64,000 nucleotides of DNA, taken from Sphagnum magellanicum. Its lineage: Eukaryota > Streptophyta > Sphagnopsida > Sphagnales > Sphagnaceae. Where the stretch lies: contig CM038922.1 of the NCBI GenBank assembly GCA_021904315.1, positions 10,143,347 to 10,207,346 on the forward strand, in the 5' to 3' direction. Position numbers and translations under genes: made by a program. Every line of letters begins with the position of its first letter. Within the stretch, counting starts at the first letter, position 1. The notes beneath the pieces are model-generated. The model ran no database searches. It saw nothing but the letters and a program-made list of their open reading frames with translations, and was not told the origin of the DNA. Shown here piece by piece: positions 12,441-22,755 of the stretch.

Positions 12441-12880
12441 CATGTGTTGAGTAGGGATATAATTATTGTTTTGGTACAAGGAATGAAATGAACCATCATC
12501 GTAAAATGATTCACCATTACCAAAATGTAGTTGTGCAAATTGGAAGGTGGAAGATTCAGGATGAAATTCATGGAAATTGAAAATCATAACAATGTAGGAT
12601 TGGCAATGGTTAATATTGTCCATATGAATGAAGACAAGGATTTTTTGCTCATGCATATATATCATATGACCTAACAAACTCCCATTATGTCAAAACATGG
12701 TTTTCAAGACAACTTGTAACTATTGTCCAATTGTAGTCATGTAATCATATTTAGGTTTGATTCACTATCATTTTAAAAATTATAACCATAATTAAGATTA
12801 CATGACTATGAATATGCTTATAAAAACTATGACTCCACAATTAGTTAATCATGTTGAACAATTGAGTACCTTGTTTGACC
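12441..12880. other. Gene-free stretch after the RT fossil
   Basis: No recognised gene. The segment around 12690-12750 (AAAACATGGTTTT, then AATTGTAGTCATG) resembles the interior of the small CACTA-like MITE at 36059-36211, so a decayed relative may lie here, but I could not define its ends. Confidence 0.35.
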
Positions 12881-14870
12881 AATTATTAAAAGTTTATTTT
12901 AATTTATAATAATTTAACCTAAGTAACTTAATTTAACTAAGTTAATTTACTTAGGCTAAACTAGACTAAATTAAGTTAAATTTGAATTAACTAGGCTAAA
13001 ATAAGCTAAATTAAGTTGATCTAGGTTACATAGCCTAAATTAGGCCAAACTATGTTAAATTATGCAACTTAAAATAAATTTGGTTAAATTAAATTAAAGC
13101 ATGCAAGCAAGGTAAAATAGACGGCTCATTACTCCTTGTCAAAAAAATTACATGTAGACATGAATTTTTTTTAATGTATTGAAAGTAAAAAAACTTTTTG
13201 GTACAATAATTAACATGATGATCATCTTTGATTTTATATTTAAAATGTTGAAACCCCATCTTGAAAGTAGATTTTAAAAAATAAAATCCACTTGCATAAA
13301 ATGTTCAATCTTACAAAATGGGCTACATGTAGATGAAATATTAATTTTTAAAAACTTTCAACTTAGTGGAGCCCTAAAAAATACTTATGTATTATCAAAT
13401 TATGGATGTTATAATCATAATATATCAAATATGAAAGAGGTTTGAACACCATTTTGACCCAATTAGTTCAAACGTACTTTCAACCTACTTTTATGATACC
13501 AAAGTTGTTCAAACTTTATATCCAGCTTCGCATAAACTAAATGTAGGGCCCTATGATTTTATATTTCTAGTTTAAAATATTTTAAATCTACTTTCTTGTG
13601 TCCATATAAAAAATTATTCCATTTTTTAATTGGATTTTGGGTGGACTATTTTTTTGGTCTATTTTACCTTGTTGACACTTTAAAGTATGTTAAACTAAAT
13701 TACTTAGACTAAATTTGGCTACTTAGGTTAACGAGGTTAAATTAGGATAAACTAATCTACTAAAGCTAAACTTGACTATTTCGGTTAAACTAAATTATCA
13801 TAAATTAGAATAAACTAAAATATGTTACTTAAATTAAATTAAGCCAAACTAATTGGTTATTTAAGTTAAATTAAGTTGAATTAAGCTATAGTAAATTTAA
13901 CTATATTAAATTTAACTACTTAGGCTAAATTAAATTAAATCAAATTACATAAGTTAAACTAGGTTAAATTAAGTTGGTTAAGAATTAGGCTACATTAAGG
14001 CTAAACAAGGTTAAGTGAAATTAACTTATGTAGCTTAATTTATCAATTAATTTTTTGCCTTGTTTAACCCAAGTAGTTTGATTTAATTTATATTAACCAA
14101 ACTTAGCTGAAATTACCTTAAGTAGCTTAGTTTACATTAGTATAATTTAATAACTTAATTAACATAATTTAGCCAAGTTTAATTGATTTTAACCTAGTTT
14201 AGTTTAAATAAAAAATTTAATGAATTTTATTTTAAATAATTTAGTTTAGATTTGTTTAGCTTAAATAACCTGATTTGACCCAATTTAACCAAGTTTAACC
14301 TAAGTAGTTTCATTAGCCTAATTTAGTTTGAATAACCAAATTTAATCAAGTTTAATTTAAATAACTTAGTTTGGCCTAAATAGTTTAATTTAATCTAATT
14401 GAACCTACATGGTTTAATTAAACTTAATTTAATCAAATTTAGTCAAAATAGTTTAATTAAACCTTAATAGCCAAGTTTAACCAAGTTTTAATTTCATTTA
14501 ACCTAATTTAAACAAGTAGTCAAATTTAACCAAATTTAACCTAAGTAGTTTAATTTAACCTAAGTAGTTTAGTTTAACCAAATTTAGTTTAAGTAATCAA
14601 TTTTGCCTAGTTTAACCTTAGTAGCCAAGTTTAGCCAAAGTATTGAAGTTTCACTAAAGTCCACCAAGTTTAACCAAAGTAGCAAAATTTTCGCAAGTGT
14701 AGCCAAAGTAGATTAACTTGGCATAATTTAGCTTAATTTAACCAAGTTTAGTTTAGTCCAACCTAGTTTAAATTTAAATTAGCTTGTTTAAGTAACCTTA
14801 AGTTATATTGGGTTATCCTAAATTTATCCTAGGTTAGCTTGAAGTAACCTAGGTTAACCTAAGTTAAAAA
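12880..14870. repeat. Degenerate TTAACCTAAGTAG-type repeat field with a strand-polarity switch
   Basis: Two blocks (about 12880-13120 and 13680-14870) consist of degenerate words related to TTTAACCTAAGTAG. Left of about 14033 the words run as CTAAATTAAGTTAAAC (purine-rich sense). Right of it they run as the reverse complement, TTTAACCAAGTTTAACC. The flip is marked by an inverted pair, CTAAACAAGG at 14001-14010 and CCTTGTTTAACCC at 14058-14070. The 13.12-13.68 kb interval inside the field is ordinary AT-rich sequence. The whole is most simply an old foldback or inverted duplication of a tandem repeat. No coding content is seen. Confidence 0.55.
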
Positions 14871-14916
14871 ATGTTAATGTTTATACATTTATGGTAAATA
14901 TTTTCATTATAGAAAA

Positions 14917-15110
14917 AATGGGGTGATGCAATGGTTAAGGATTTGAACTTTCAAAGTGGAGGTGAAGGGTTTAAATCTCTTCACTTGCAACTTAGTATTA
15001 TTTGGGTTCCTAACCAAGGTGGTTAGCATAACGTAATTGAATTTTTGGTCTAGCCTAGGCTAGGTCACCTAGTTCCCCTAAGCCTAGTTCCTTTAAACTA
15101 TGTTGTTTAG
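14917..15110 (+). mobile_element. tRNA-derived SINE-like head followed by a CTAGGCTAGG tail
   Basis: A box-A-like GTGATGCAATGG (14923-14934) and a box-B-like GGGTTTAAATCTC (14968-14980) have tRNA-like spacing. They are followed by CCTAACCAAGGTGG and then GCCTAGGCTAGGT words. Order and tail match the copy at 8.9-9.1 kb, which supports one SINE-like family. It is too diverged for a functional tRNA and ends are not resolved. Confidence 0.4.
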
Positions 15111-15590
15111 ATCCCTTAAACTAGGCTTCTTAAGCTAACCTTATTCCATTAAACTTTGATTATCACATGGCATCACACAATTGGGCGAAAAAATCAATTT
15201 TTGTATTATAAGGTTGGTGTGTGGCATCACATGATTGGGCCAACAAAAAAATTCCTAGGGTAGTTTTAGGGTTGCCATATGACAATTCATAAAACGGTCC
15301 ATAAATTTCTTGAATATATTTTAGGCTACCATGTGGCGATAAGAAACTAATCAAAAAATCTAATTTAAAAATCTTAGCCATTGGATATGCCCCACATGAT
15401 TGTGATAAATATGAGTAGAGTCATGGAAGATAGTTGTAAATGGCATTCACGATTTGCACCATTTTTGGGATTAATGGCATATATGACAAGGACATTTGGA
15501 TTAATAGTCATGTGCATTTGCAAATGGCATAAATGACTAGATTTGTAGTTGTTTATGCAATCCTAAAAACCACATTTTGGTGTGGTGTCC
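15110..15590. other. Gene-free stretch with a possible CACTA-like MITE end
   Basis: Repeated CATCACA.AATTGGGC words at 15170-15245 suggest a small local duplication. At the right edge, CCACATTTTGGTGTGGTG (about 15572-15589) resembles the right terminus of the MITE at 36059-36211. A matching left end was not found, so this may be a fragment. Confidence 0.35.
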
Positions 15591-15599
15591 TTTACATAC

Positions 15600-16330
15600 T
15601 TCCAAAGATGTGTCCATTAATAATTTTGAAATATTAATTCCATGGTCTTGTTGAATCAAAAATGTCGTGTAGCCAAAACATCATGCCTAACTTGGAGAAC
15701 TTGGAGTTGAATAAGGTTGTTAAGTACATACAAGAACCCATCATGATATAACAAATCATTTCAAAACTTGAACTTATCATGAACATTTGAGAGACTTTGA
15801 ACTTGATTTTTTAATTGGCCTTTGAGCCAATAATAAGGGGATATTTTGTTCAAATCTTCATAATCCCACAAAGAAGGGTTTTGTCACTAGGAGTTACTCA
15901 CAATGCTTGACAAAAAAAAATTTTGGTCTTGAGAATGACATCACATTGTTGGTCATATGTTTCATCTCCTTATTTAGGTGTGAGGGATGAATGTGTTTAG
16001 TTTCCTTTACTCATGATGATATGTGATGACAAATTGAAATCATGACAAGAATAATGCCTAGTGAACTTGATGTTGATTTATAACACAAGCCATCATGAAA
16101 TACTAGAAAGTTTTTTTGATTTGAATACATAGTAATTTCATGTTGAGCTCTTTGAAACAAATGATGACACAAGCCTCAAAGGCATCCACAATGGCCAAAA
16201 GATCTTTGTCATAAATCTCATAATTAATCTTAATAGGAGAAGACTTATGAAAACAAAAATCAACATGATGAAAACAATGTTCTCCAAGTTGTTAGAGCAC
16301 AACGCATAATGCAAAGTCATAAGTATTTGT
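15600..16330 (-). mobile_element. Ty3/gypsy retrotransposon fossil 2 (RNase H and integrase zinc region)
   Basis: On the minus strand, RNase H of a Ty3/gypsy element is recognisable near 16130-16280 (INYEIYDKDLLAIVDAF, matching the conserved EINYEI.DKELLAIV block). Further downstream on that strand, near 15670-15760, are segments typical of the region just before the integrase zinc finger (YHDGFLYVLNN and LQVLQVRHDVL). The wording differs from the other gypsy fossils here, so it is probably a different lineage. No RT, integrase core or LTRs are seen. It is broken by several disruptions, truncated at both ends, and old. Confidence 0.75.
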
Positions 16331-16770
16331 TTTCAAGATAAATGTCATTTTTGTTTTAGTCTAACAAAGCCAACCTAACACATTAATCATTTCCAGTATT
16401 ATTACTTAAATAGGCAATTACCTTCAACAGATATACTTTGAACAAAATTTTTAAAGTTTAATTATTTCAATATAATAAATAGAAATTAAAAAAAATGTGA
16501 AGATTTACATTAAAATGGTAATAACTTAGAAGGAGATCCTTTCAATTTTAAATTGTTCTTGACTTTGTTAAAGGGTATAAATCCTACCTCCTAATAACTT
16601 AGTTATATTTCTAATAAGGTCACTTGATAAATTTAAAAGTTATTGGTAGGAGGTTCATCTATTAACTCCTCTAAGTTAAGAGGTGACTTTGAATAGTTTT
16701 AGCTAGTTTCTAAAAGGTATTAGTTGACAATTTAGTTGCCACTAAATGTAAGGATTTTGAATAAGATTTG
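16331..16770. other. Gene-free AT-rich stretch
   Basis: No recognisable gene or repeat. It contains several AACTTAG and CTAAGTTA words, but no terminal repeats. Confidence 0.45.
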
Positions 16771-16779
16771 AAAAAGAGG

Positions 16780-16827
16780 GAACCTCTCACCATTTTCCAC
16801 CAACAAAGTGAAAATGGTGAGAGGTTC
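16780..16827. repeat. Perfect 18-bp stem-loop with a 12-base loop
   Basis: GAACCTCTCACCATTTTC at 16780-16797 is exactly complementary to GAAAATGGTGAGAGGTTC at 16810-16827. The intervening 12 bases would form the loop. The arms are not low complexity. A perfect 18-bp stem in a region otherwise without structure could be a recent snap-back duplication, a MITE remnant or a small transcribed hairpin. I see no promoter evidence for the last option. Confidence 0.7.
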
Positions 16828-17182
16828 AAGGGCAAAGGTAGAAGGGGGAGGGTGATTCTCTCTCTTTGGCTTTTATCCTAGTTTTCTTTATTTTGCCTCT
16901 CCATACAATAGAAGATATATGTGTTTTTTGATTGTACTTATGCTGGGAAGAGATAATAGAGAAGTGTGGTGTTTTGGGGATATTCTAGAGAGTGGGTGTA
17001 TATAAGTTTGAAGTATTTCAAAAAGAGTAGTAGAAGCATTAGGAGGTGGGACACAAATGGGCAACTACCTCCATCATGGTACAATCATTGAAAATGTGCA
17101 GTGGTAGTAGGAATTAGAGGTACCTCTAGGCCACTTAGTGTTTTCTTTTTGTTTCTTCCATTAGTTTATTCAACTATTGCTT
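16828..17182. other. Gene-free stretch
   Basis: Purine-rich segments and a CTCTCTCTTTGG pyrimidine patch near 16855-16870. Nothing codes recognisably. Confidence 0.4.
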
Positions 17183-17298
17183 GTTTTCTCTTTATATTGA
17201 GAGAGTACCACCTTGTACTGGACTATACGTCTTTTAAGTAGTTTTCTCTTTCTATTGTGAGAGTATCACCTTGTACGAAACAATAATTCTTTTGTAGA
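17183..17298. repeat. Two-copy tandem duplication, 58-bp period
   Basis: GTTTTCTCTTTATATTGAGA at 17183 recurs at 17241 as GTTTTCTCTTTCTATTGTGA. Each is followed by GAGTA.CACCTTGTAC and later a TTCTTTT or CGTCTTTT segment. The two copies are diverged, so the duplication is not recent. Confidence 0.6.
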
Positions 17299-18060
17299 AC
17301 AAATTGCCACTGATGGACTATCATTATCATTTTCTTCTTCTTTTTTCTTTTTAAAAATTTATCCTTGGCTTTCACGAATGTCACTTTTAAAATCTTCATT
17401 TGCAACTTAATATTACCACATACTAGCCAATAATTCTACTGCAAAGCAAAATGATCACCTATGACTTATATTTTTAAATTTTCTTTGTTTTTTTAATACC
17501 CTTGTTTATGAGTAGTTGTAATACAATTGTACTTTGTTTATTTTCTCTCCATGCCCATTAGCTATTAAGAACATGGAGGTAACTATCCGGCTCCTTTGTT
17601 GAAAAATATTTATACATTCCAAAATAACTGAAAACATATATGAAGTTCAAGATGAATGGCACTGAGAATCTTCTTAAAAATAACATATGTTTGGTTCATT
17701 TTCAATTATGCATGTGAGATAACCTACTACCTTGGCAACTTTGACATTAATTATATTATTTTCAGAAATGTTAAAAATTTGATTTTTATTTCCCAATAAC
17801 AAAAGATTGTGAAGGAAAATATGGAGTCTTCAACAATATTCTACTTCTTGAAATAAAATTTAAAAATTGATTAATTAATAGACAGACATGTGCCAAAGCT
17901 GCCAAGGTATTACAATAATAGTAAAAGTTCCATTCAAAATCAAATGGCCATGCTGAACATTGTTTCACAATGCTTGGATAGAAGAAACCCAAGCATTATT
18001 TTTTTGGAATCTTCCACTTAAGGTATACTTGATATATGATTATTTTCAAAATTACTTGCC
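17299..18060. other. Gene-free stretch
   Basis: AT-rich DNA. Minus-strand open frames here have no recognised motif. Confidence 0.45.
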
Positions 18061-18065
18061 ATTAA

Positions 18066-18255
18066 ATCCTAGTGGTGATGGGTCACCGATTTAGCCCCTT
18101 CTGGGACCCTGGGAACACAAAAGGTCCTAGGTTTCAAACCCAGTGATTTGCAGGTGAAACTCACACCAACCCCTTTGCCAATGAGCTTGGCTAGGGGTGC
18201 CAACAACTTGTTAGGTCAGGTCTGCTGTTGTGCTTCATAAATTTTTTAAAAAAAT
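18066..18255 (+). mobile_element. tRNA-derived SINE-like element
   Basis: Box-A-like TAGTGGTGATGGG (about 18070-18082) and box-B-like TAGGTTTCAAACCC (18128-18141) are spaced about as in tRNA genes. About 100 bases of tail and an A-rich end (near 18247-18254) follow. The body is clearly more GC-rich than its flanks. This is the best SINE candidate in the window. Possible flanking duplications (ATTACTT before, ATACTT after) are too weak to rely on. It is not a working tRNA gene, because no convincing acceptor pairing is seen. Confidence 0.5.
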
Positions 18256-19520
18256 ACTTAGATTATTTGAAATTTTAATACAAGAAATTATCTACTAATG
18301 TAGAAATTGAAAACTTGTGATAAAAACCTAGGTATGAACCAAAAAAGACAGAGATATCTAAACCTCTTAATCACTTTAGACAATTAAAATTTGCTACATT
18401 GAAATGACATTCACATGATTGATTATTTGGATAACTTTGATTAAGTTGAATTCAAAAGGGGAGACATTTTTTATTGGTCACTTAAACATGGAGAAGTAAA
18501 GATCATGGAATGTGCCAAAATAGGAAGAATTTCATTTGATTTTGATTAGAAGCTGTGACCACTTTTTTTCGCAAACTTGGTTACCACAATCACAGTAGAA
18601 TCATCATAATACTGATTCTATAGTAGAAATCATATTTGAAGAATATATGATGACAAGTGATATTATGGAAATCTCTGCATTGAAATAGTGCTGAATGGAT
18701 TGATTTATCATAGACTTTGAAAGGAAAACTTGAGCTCAAATTGTCTAACAACGGAAGAAATATAATGTGGCAACTGATGTGATATCCCCAGCTAAAATTC
18801 ATCATTTTCTCCTGTTGCCACCCAGGAGATTGTAGACATGTTGATACCCTGCAACTGGAAAACCAAAAAAAATAGTATTTATGTATTTTGAAAGCATTTC
18901 ATTGCCTCCATTTGACCTTGCAAGGACAATTTGTTAATTAACACAAAGGATTAAACACTTGTTGATTGAAAGAAGGGGAGGTGACAAGTAACGAGGAAGA
19001 GGGGAGCTCTCAAGGATGAAAAGTCTGAGACCCATTAACTTAGAATCCCAGCAAGTGTCGCTTCAATGTTAAACCAAGCTAAAATGCAGAATTGAAGCTC
19101 GCCCAAAAAATCTAAGGAAATGTTGAAGAACCAGGAGCTAAGATTTAGAGTGAAAATAAATTAGAACAACGAGGGAAACCCGCCAAGAAGGAAGGGACTG
19201 GCAGGGTGTGAAATTTATTTGCAGCCTAAGAAAGTTATCTGATTGTTTCCTTTGGTTTTGGACACACCTCCCTGTTTATAACATTCTTGTTAGGTATCTG
19301 CATATTAAGACAAGTGTTTGTCTTGTTTGGATGTGACAATGCTTCCACCCACCCAAGCTGTGGGGTCCCTCACTCTCCTTTTGCTACTGTCAGAAAGCAC
19401 TTGATGAGGTGGTGTGGATGTGTGTCATTTCTCAAATTTTGGACCAATTGAGCAAGAGTTATGTTTGAATTTAGAGGGGATCTTGTCTCTAAAAATTAAT
19501 TTAAAATAAAACAAGATTTT
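18256..19520. other. Gene-free stretch
   Basis: No recognisable coding or repeat feature. Composition becomes less AT-rich from about 18.9 kb. The segment near 19320-19400 (CCACCCACCC and GGGGTCCC words) is locally GC-rich. Confidence 0.45.
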
Positions 19521-19525
19521 TTCAT

Positions 19526-19645
19526 AATTGGGGTCCCTAAGAACTCTGAAGTTAAGCTCACTTCTAGATAAATGATATTAGGATGGGTGACCTTACACGA
19601 GGTTTAATATACTCGAGCCGCTAGTCTTATACTTGTAAGGTAGCA
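19526..19645 (+). pseudogene. 5S rRNA-derived sequence (pseudogene, SINE or TRIM-borne)
   Basis: AGAACTCTGAAGTTAAGC (from 19540) and TTAGGATGGGTGACC (19578-19592) match the 5S rRNA box A and box C regions at nearly every position and with correct spacing. The preceding GGGTCCCTAAGAACTC corresponds to GGATCCCATCAGAACTC. The match starts part-way into 5S and stops after GGGTGACC, so it is not a complete 5S gene. An 8-bp inverted pair (ACCTTACA at 19590-19597, TGTAAGGT at 19634-19641) follows. Options are a truncated 5S pseudogene, a 5S-derived SINE, or a piece of a Cassandra-type TRIM element, a plant LTR family that carries 5S sequence in its LTRs. A single copy here cannot decide. Confidence 0.7.
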
Positions 19646-19659
19646 TTAGGAGCAGAGAT

Positions 19660-20300
19660 AAATTTTCACTATATCTAGAACAAATCCTTTCTATTTAACC
19701 CAACATACAACCCTGAACCCTAAATCCTAAAGGGTCTTTCTGGTGTAGTCATGGTTTTCATGTAGCCTTTTTGCCTATTTTAGTCCTCTAACAAGGAATA
19801 ATGGAGGGTCTTCTTGGTTGTACCGAACCTAACTTGGGCCACATGACCATTATGTAAATCCATAAAAACCATTATGCAATGGAGCATGCTGGGTGCAGGA
19901 TATTGTGCTCAGTTCACTGCCCATTTGGGAATTCAGGGTTGTTCAAATTCCTCATACGCACAACGACCTGCACACAACCTGCTCAATGATACATTTTTTC
20001 CTTTTAGATAAACCTTGGAACATGGCATTGGGCAAAACTTTTCTCACAAAGACTTGCTTTGGATCTTTTTGTGTAATTGGAGAGCATGTTACCCAACATG
20101 TTTTATTTCCTCCATTGTTTGGGCCAAGTTTCAAAAAATGGAATGCCCAAATATTTAAATTTTCCCCATGATAGCCAGCAGGTCCAGCAGGTATTATGAA
20201 AAAAGAAAAATCTATAGGATCAGGTCTTTGTGCTCGATTAAGCCCTTAGCCACAGGCTTTACCATAGTTGGGCCTGTGCAAAGTGGACAGTTTTTCACCT
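19660..20300. other. Gene-free, less AT-rich stretch
   Basis: A 92-codon plus-strand frame at 19893-20171 and its minus-strand shadow carry no motif I can name. No repeat ends are seen. Confidence 0.4.
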
Positions 20301-20313
20301 CCCACACACACTT

Positions 20314-20349
20314 CATCCAAAATTTTGGATGATACCCGGTGGGTATCAT
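20314..20349. repeat. Pair of overlapping short palindromes
   Basis: An exact 18-base palindrome, CATCCAAAATTTTGGATG (20314-20331), overlaps a second inverted pair, ATGATACCC (20329-20337) and GGGTATCAT (20341-20349), with a 3-base loop. The two hairpins share ATG. A (GAA)n-like purine run follows at 20356-20373. Confidence 0.6.
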
Positions 20350-20374
20350 GCCAATAAAGAAGAAGAAGAAGAAA

Positions 20375-21000
20375 AGCAATTCTGAGCAGGTCTTTACAAT
20401 TTGCTAAAGCCCTCTCAGCCATGGGTGTCTCTGGAATTGGGCTAGCACTTGGCTCCACCTCCGGGGGGGTCCTTATTCCAGTAAAAGCCCCAAGGGCTTT
20501 ACTCTACACCTACAACCTCTTTCGATTTTCTGTTTGTTTTTCTAATCTTTCTAGAAAGATAAAGAAAACAAAAAGAAAATCACAGTCTAAGGAATGCATT
20601 ATGCCACCACCTACAAACTGTAGAGCTTCTGGTAATGAGAAGGAAATTTGCCATGTAAGTGGGCAAAGCTTGTGAAAAGAGGGGATTGGGCGAAATAAGA
20701 GTGGGTGGCACCAGACCCAATCAGGCGCAGCCTACTTGCCCCATGCGTCCTGGCGCACAAGGGTATGTCAGATAGGTAGGTGTGTACGTACTTACACGCC
20801 CTATTCCCGCGCCGGTATATTAGGATGCTGCCGGTTAGTGGGCAGACATAGTACTTGTTGTGCTGGTCGGGAATGGTCCCCACGCATGGTGACAAACAAA
20901 TGATGACAAAAACACGCTACCTACATGCCTACCGAGTTGGGCCTGGGCTAATTTGGCGACTTTCTGAATCCAGCCATAAATTCTATAAAAATGGAGAAAA
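20375..21000. other. Gene-free stretch, moderately GC-rich
   Basis: GC rises at 20690-20960, with TAGGTAGGTGTGTACGTAC and CCCGCGCCGG words. Overlapping open frames on both strands show no domain. Probably old intergenic or element-derived DNA. Confidence 0.35.
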
Positions 21001-21179
21001 ATAAAATCCCAGCGTTGGAAAAAGAAAATCCAAAAAAATAAATTAACATATAAAAAGTGAAAATGAATTTATTTTTTATTTTCAATAGCCAAAAATTTAA
21101 ATTAAAAAAAATCCCAGATTTCTTCATTTGGATCCAAAAATATAGCTAAAAATATAGATGGATGCTTAAGTTTTTTTAG

Positions 21180-21277
21180 TCTCAAATAACTTTCATAGCC
21201 AAATTTGACTAAAATCTACCTGTGGGTAATCGCCACATTGGTTACATCACAAAATTAACCCCAAAAAAACACTACAA
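21180..21277. mobile_element. Right-end fragment of the TAGCCAAATTTGGCTA MITE-like family
   Basis: ATAGCCAAATTTGACTA, then TGGTTACATCACAAAATT and CCCCAAAAAAACAC, matches the right half of the family seen at 23.31, 33.43 and 52.99 kb. The left terminus is not recognisable here. In reverse complement this end reads GTGTTTTTTTGGGGTTAATT, which matches the left terminus of the copy at 23311. Confidence 0.45.
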
Positions 21278-21416
21278 AAACACAGGCCTGGGCCTGGCCC
21301 TGGGCACTTGGGGGGGGTAGGGGAGAAGCGGAAGGGGGAGAGTAAGCAATGAGTTTCGAGTTTCTTGATTTATATAATTTCTATGAAACTTGTCGCCAAA
21401 CTGGCGATGCCAAAGG

Positions 21417-21556
21417 AGCCCGTTGATACTCCCAGTTTTTGGATGAAAGTAACTCTTCTATCTTGAGGTAGCTTTTGACGGCAAGCGTGCCCATTGATAT
21501 TCCCAGATTTTGGATGAAAGTAACTCTTCTATCTGTAGGTAGCTTTTGACGGCAAG
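21417..21556. repeat. Two-copy tandem duplication, 71-bp period
   Basis: A 63-base segment starting TTGATACTCCCAG at 21423 recurs at 21494 as TTGATATTCCCAG. Both copies contain GGATGAAAGTAACTCTTC and end in TAGCTTTTGACGGCAAG. Only a few differences separate them, so the duplication is younger than most repeats in the window. Confidence 0.8.
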
Positions 21557-21892
21557 TGATGCGATGTTGTACGCATTAAAGTTTTGTAGTAAGTGGTGAT
21601 AATTCCTTTTTGCCAAAAACTGGCCGGGTAAACAAAAAAATACGGTGGCTAAACAAAAATATTCTGATTGCAGGAATGGGTTTGCTTGTGGCCCGTACAA
21701 AACGGGCAACTTTGTTCGTTTGTATTTGGAGGTCCCTTGTCAGGCAGAATATTTGGCAGCATTTTACGTCGTGTAAGAATGAATTCTTGCAATCTATTAG
21801 ATTCGTGGTCTGATTTTTTCATTGATGAAGAAATAAAAAGATGGATGAAAATATGTTGAGAGGAATGAAAAAATTTGCCGGTTTATTATGCT

Positions 21893-21987
21893 GGATAATG
21901 GCAGCCCTAGAGGCTTTACTCCATGTTTTTCAGTACTAGCCCTAGGGCTAACACCTTCATGGTGGGACCTCAAGGCTGCCATTATCC
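21893..21987. mobile_element. Short hairpin element with 14-bp perfect inverted ends
   Basis: GGATAATGGCAGCC at 21893-21906 pairs exactly with GGCTGCCATTATCC at 21974-21987, enclosing about 67 bases that contain a further palindromic GCCCTAGGGC at 21939-21948. Size and structure resemble a very small MITE, but no target-site duplication is obvious. Confidence 0.5.
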
Positions 21988-22254
21988 TATACCAAAGGCC
22001 CTAGGGGGATAGGGTTACCAGAAAAAGGGGCCCACCCTAAGCCCTGGTTCTGGTAATATTATTTCTCAGATATATTTGAGGGTTAGGCCATGCATCTCAT
22101 GTAAGATAAGCTTCTTTACCATGTATGAGAAGTTAGAAGTGTGCATGCGACTTACTGTTTATAAGTCAAAAAAATTTCCACCCAGTTTCATAGTTTTCAA
22201 TAATTGAAGAGATGATTGAGTCAAATTTCTTGCTCTTCTTCGCACATTACAAAA

Positions 22255-22346
22255 GCCCATGCCCCCAGTCGTTCCACAATTTGTGGGCTCCCAACTTTTG
22301 CCCCAGGCAGTGACCCCTTAAGCCACGGAAGGCCTAGGGCATGGGC
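22255..22346. mobile_element. Short hairpin element with 10-bp perfect inverted ends
   Basis: GCCCATGCCC at 22255-22264 pairs with GGGCATGGGC at 22337-22346. The 92-base length and GGCC/CCTAGGG-rich content are like the hairpin at 21893-21987, so the two may be related small elements. No target-site duplication was resolved. Confidence 0.4.
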
Positions 22347-22349
22347 CTT

Positions 22350-22750
22350 ATCCTACACAATAACGTTAGTAAAATCTTGCTATGTGGCTGGTTGGGTGGA
22401 AGAACGTTTATTGTTTCCCCTTTTATTTTCTGGAAAGGTAAAGATACCAGGTGATAACTATTGTTGTGCATATGGTTTTAGACATACTATCTCTATAAGT
22501 GCAAATGCCTAACCTTGGACAAGTAAGTGTAAAATAATGTAATTACATCTGTGCCGAGGATGAAAGATTAATTATTCTTAGTGTGAAGTTTGTAAACTAA
22601 AAAATACAGTTCCCATGGTAGCATTGTACAAAGGAATATAAAGGAAAAACTAAAGGGGCTAATCATAGAACTATTTGAGCGCAAAGTTCTTGAACTAAAA
22701 ACTACAATCCCCATGGTTGAATTGCACAAATGCAAATTAAGGAAAACCTA
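22350..22750. other. Gene-free stretch with a local degenerate duplication
   Basis: Two related segments, near 22586-22640 (GTGTGAAGTTTGTAAACTA onward) and 22678-22740 (GCGCAAAGTTCTTGAACTA onward), share AAA.TACA.TCCCATGG and ACAAA.G.A. words. This points to an old duplication with a period of about 92 bases. Nothing codes. Confidence 0.45.
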
Positions 22751-22755
22751 ATGGA

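Noticed and set aside
12880-14870. Telomere-like repeat
   Set aside because: The TTTAACC-type words lack the fixed 7-base TTTAGGG period of plant telomeres.
19526-19645. Functional 5S rRNA gene
   Set aside because: The start and the part after box C do not match 5S rRNA, and there is only one copy.
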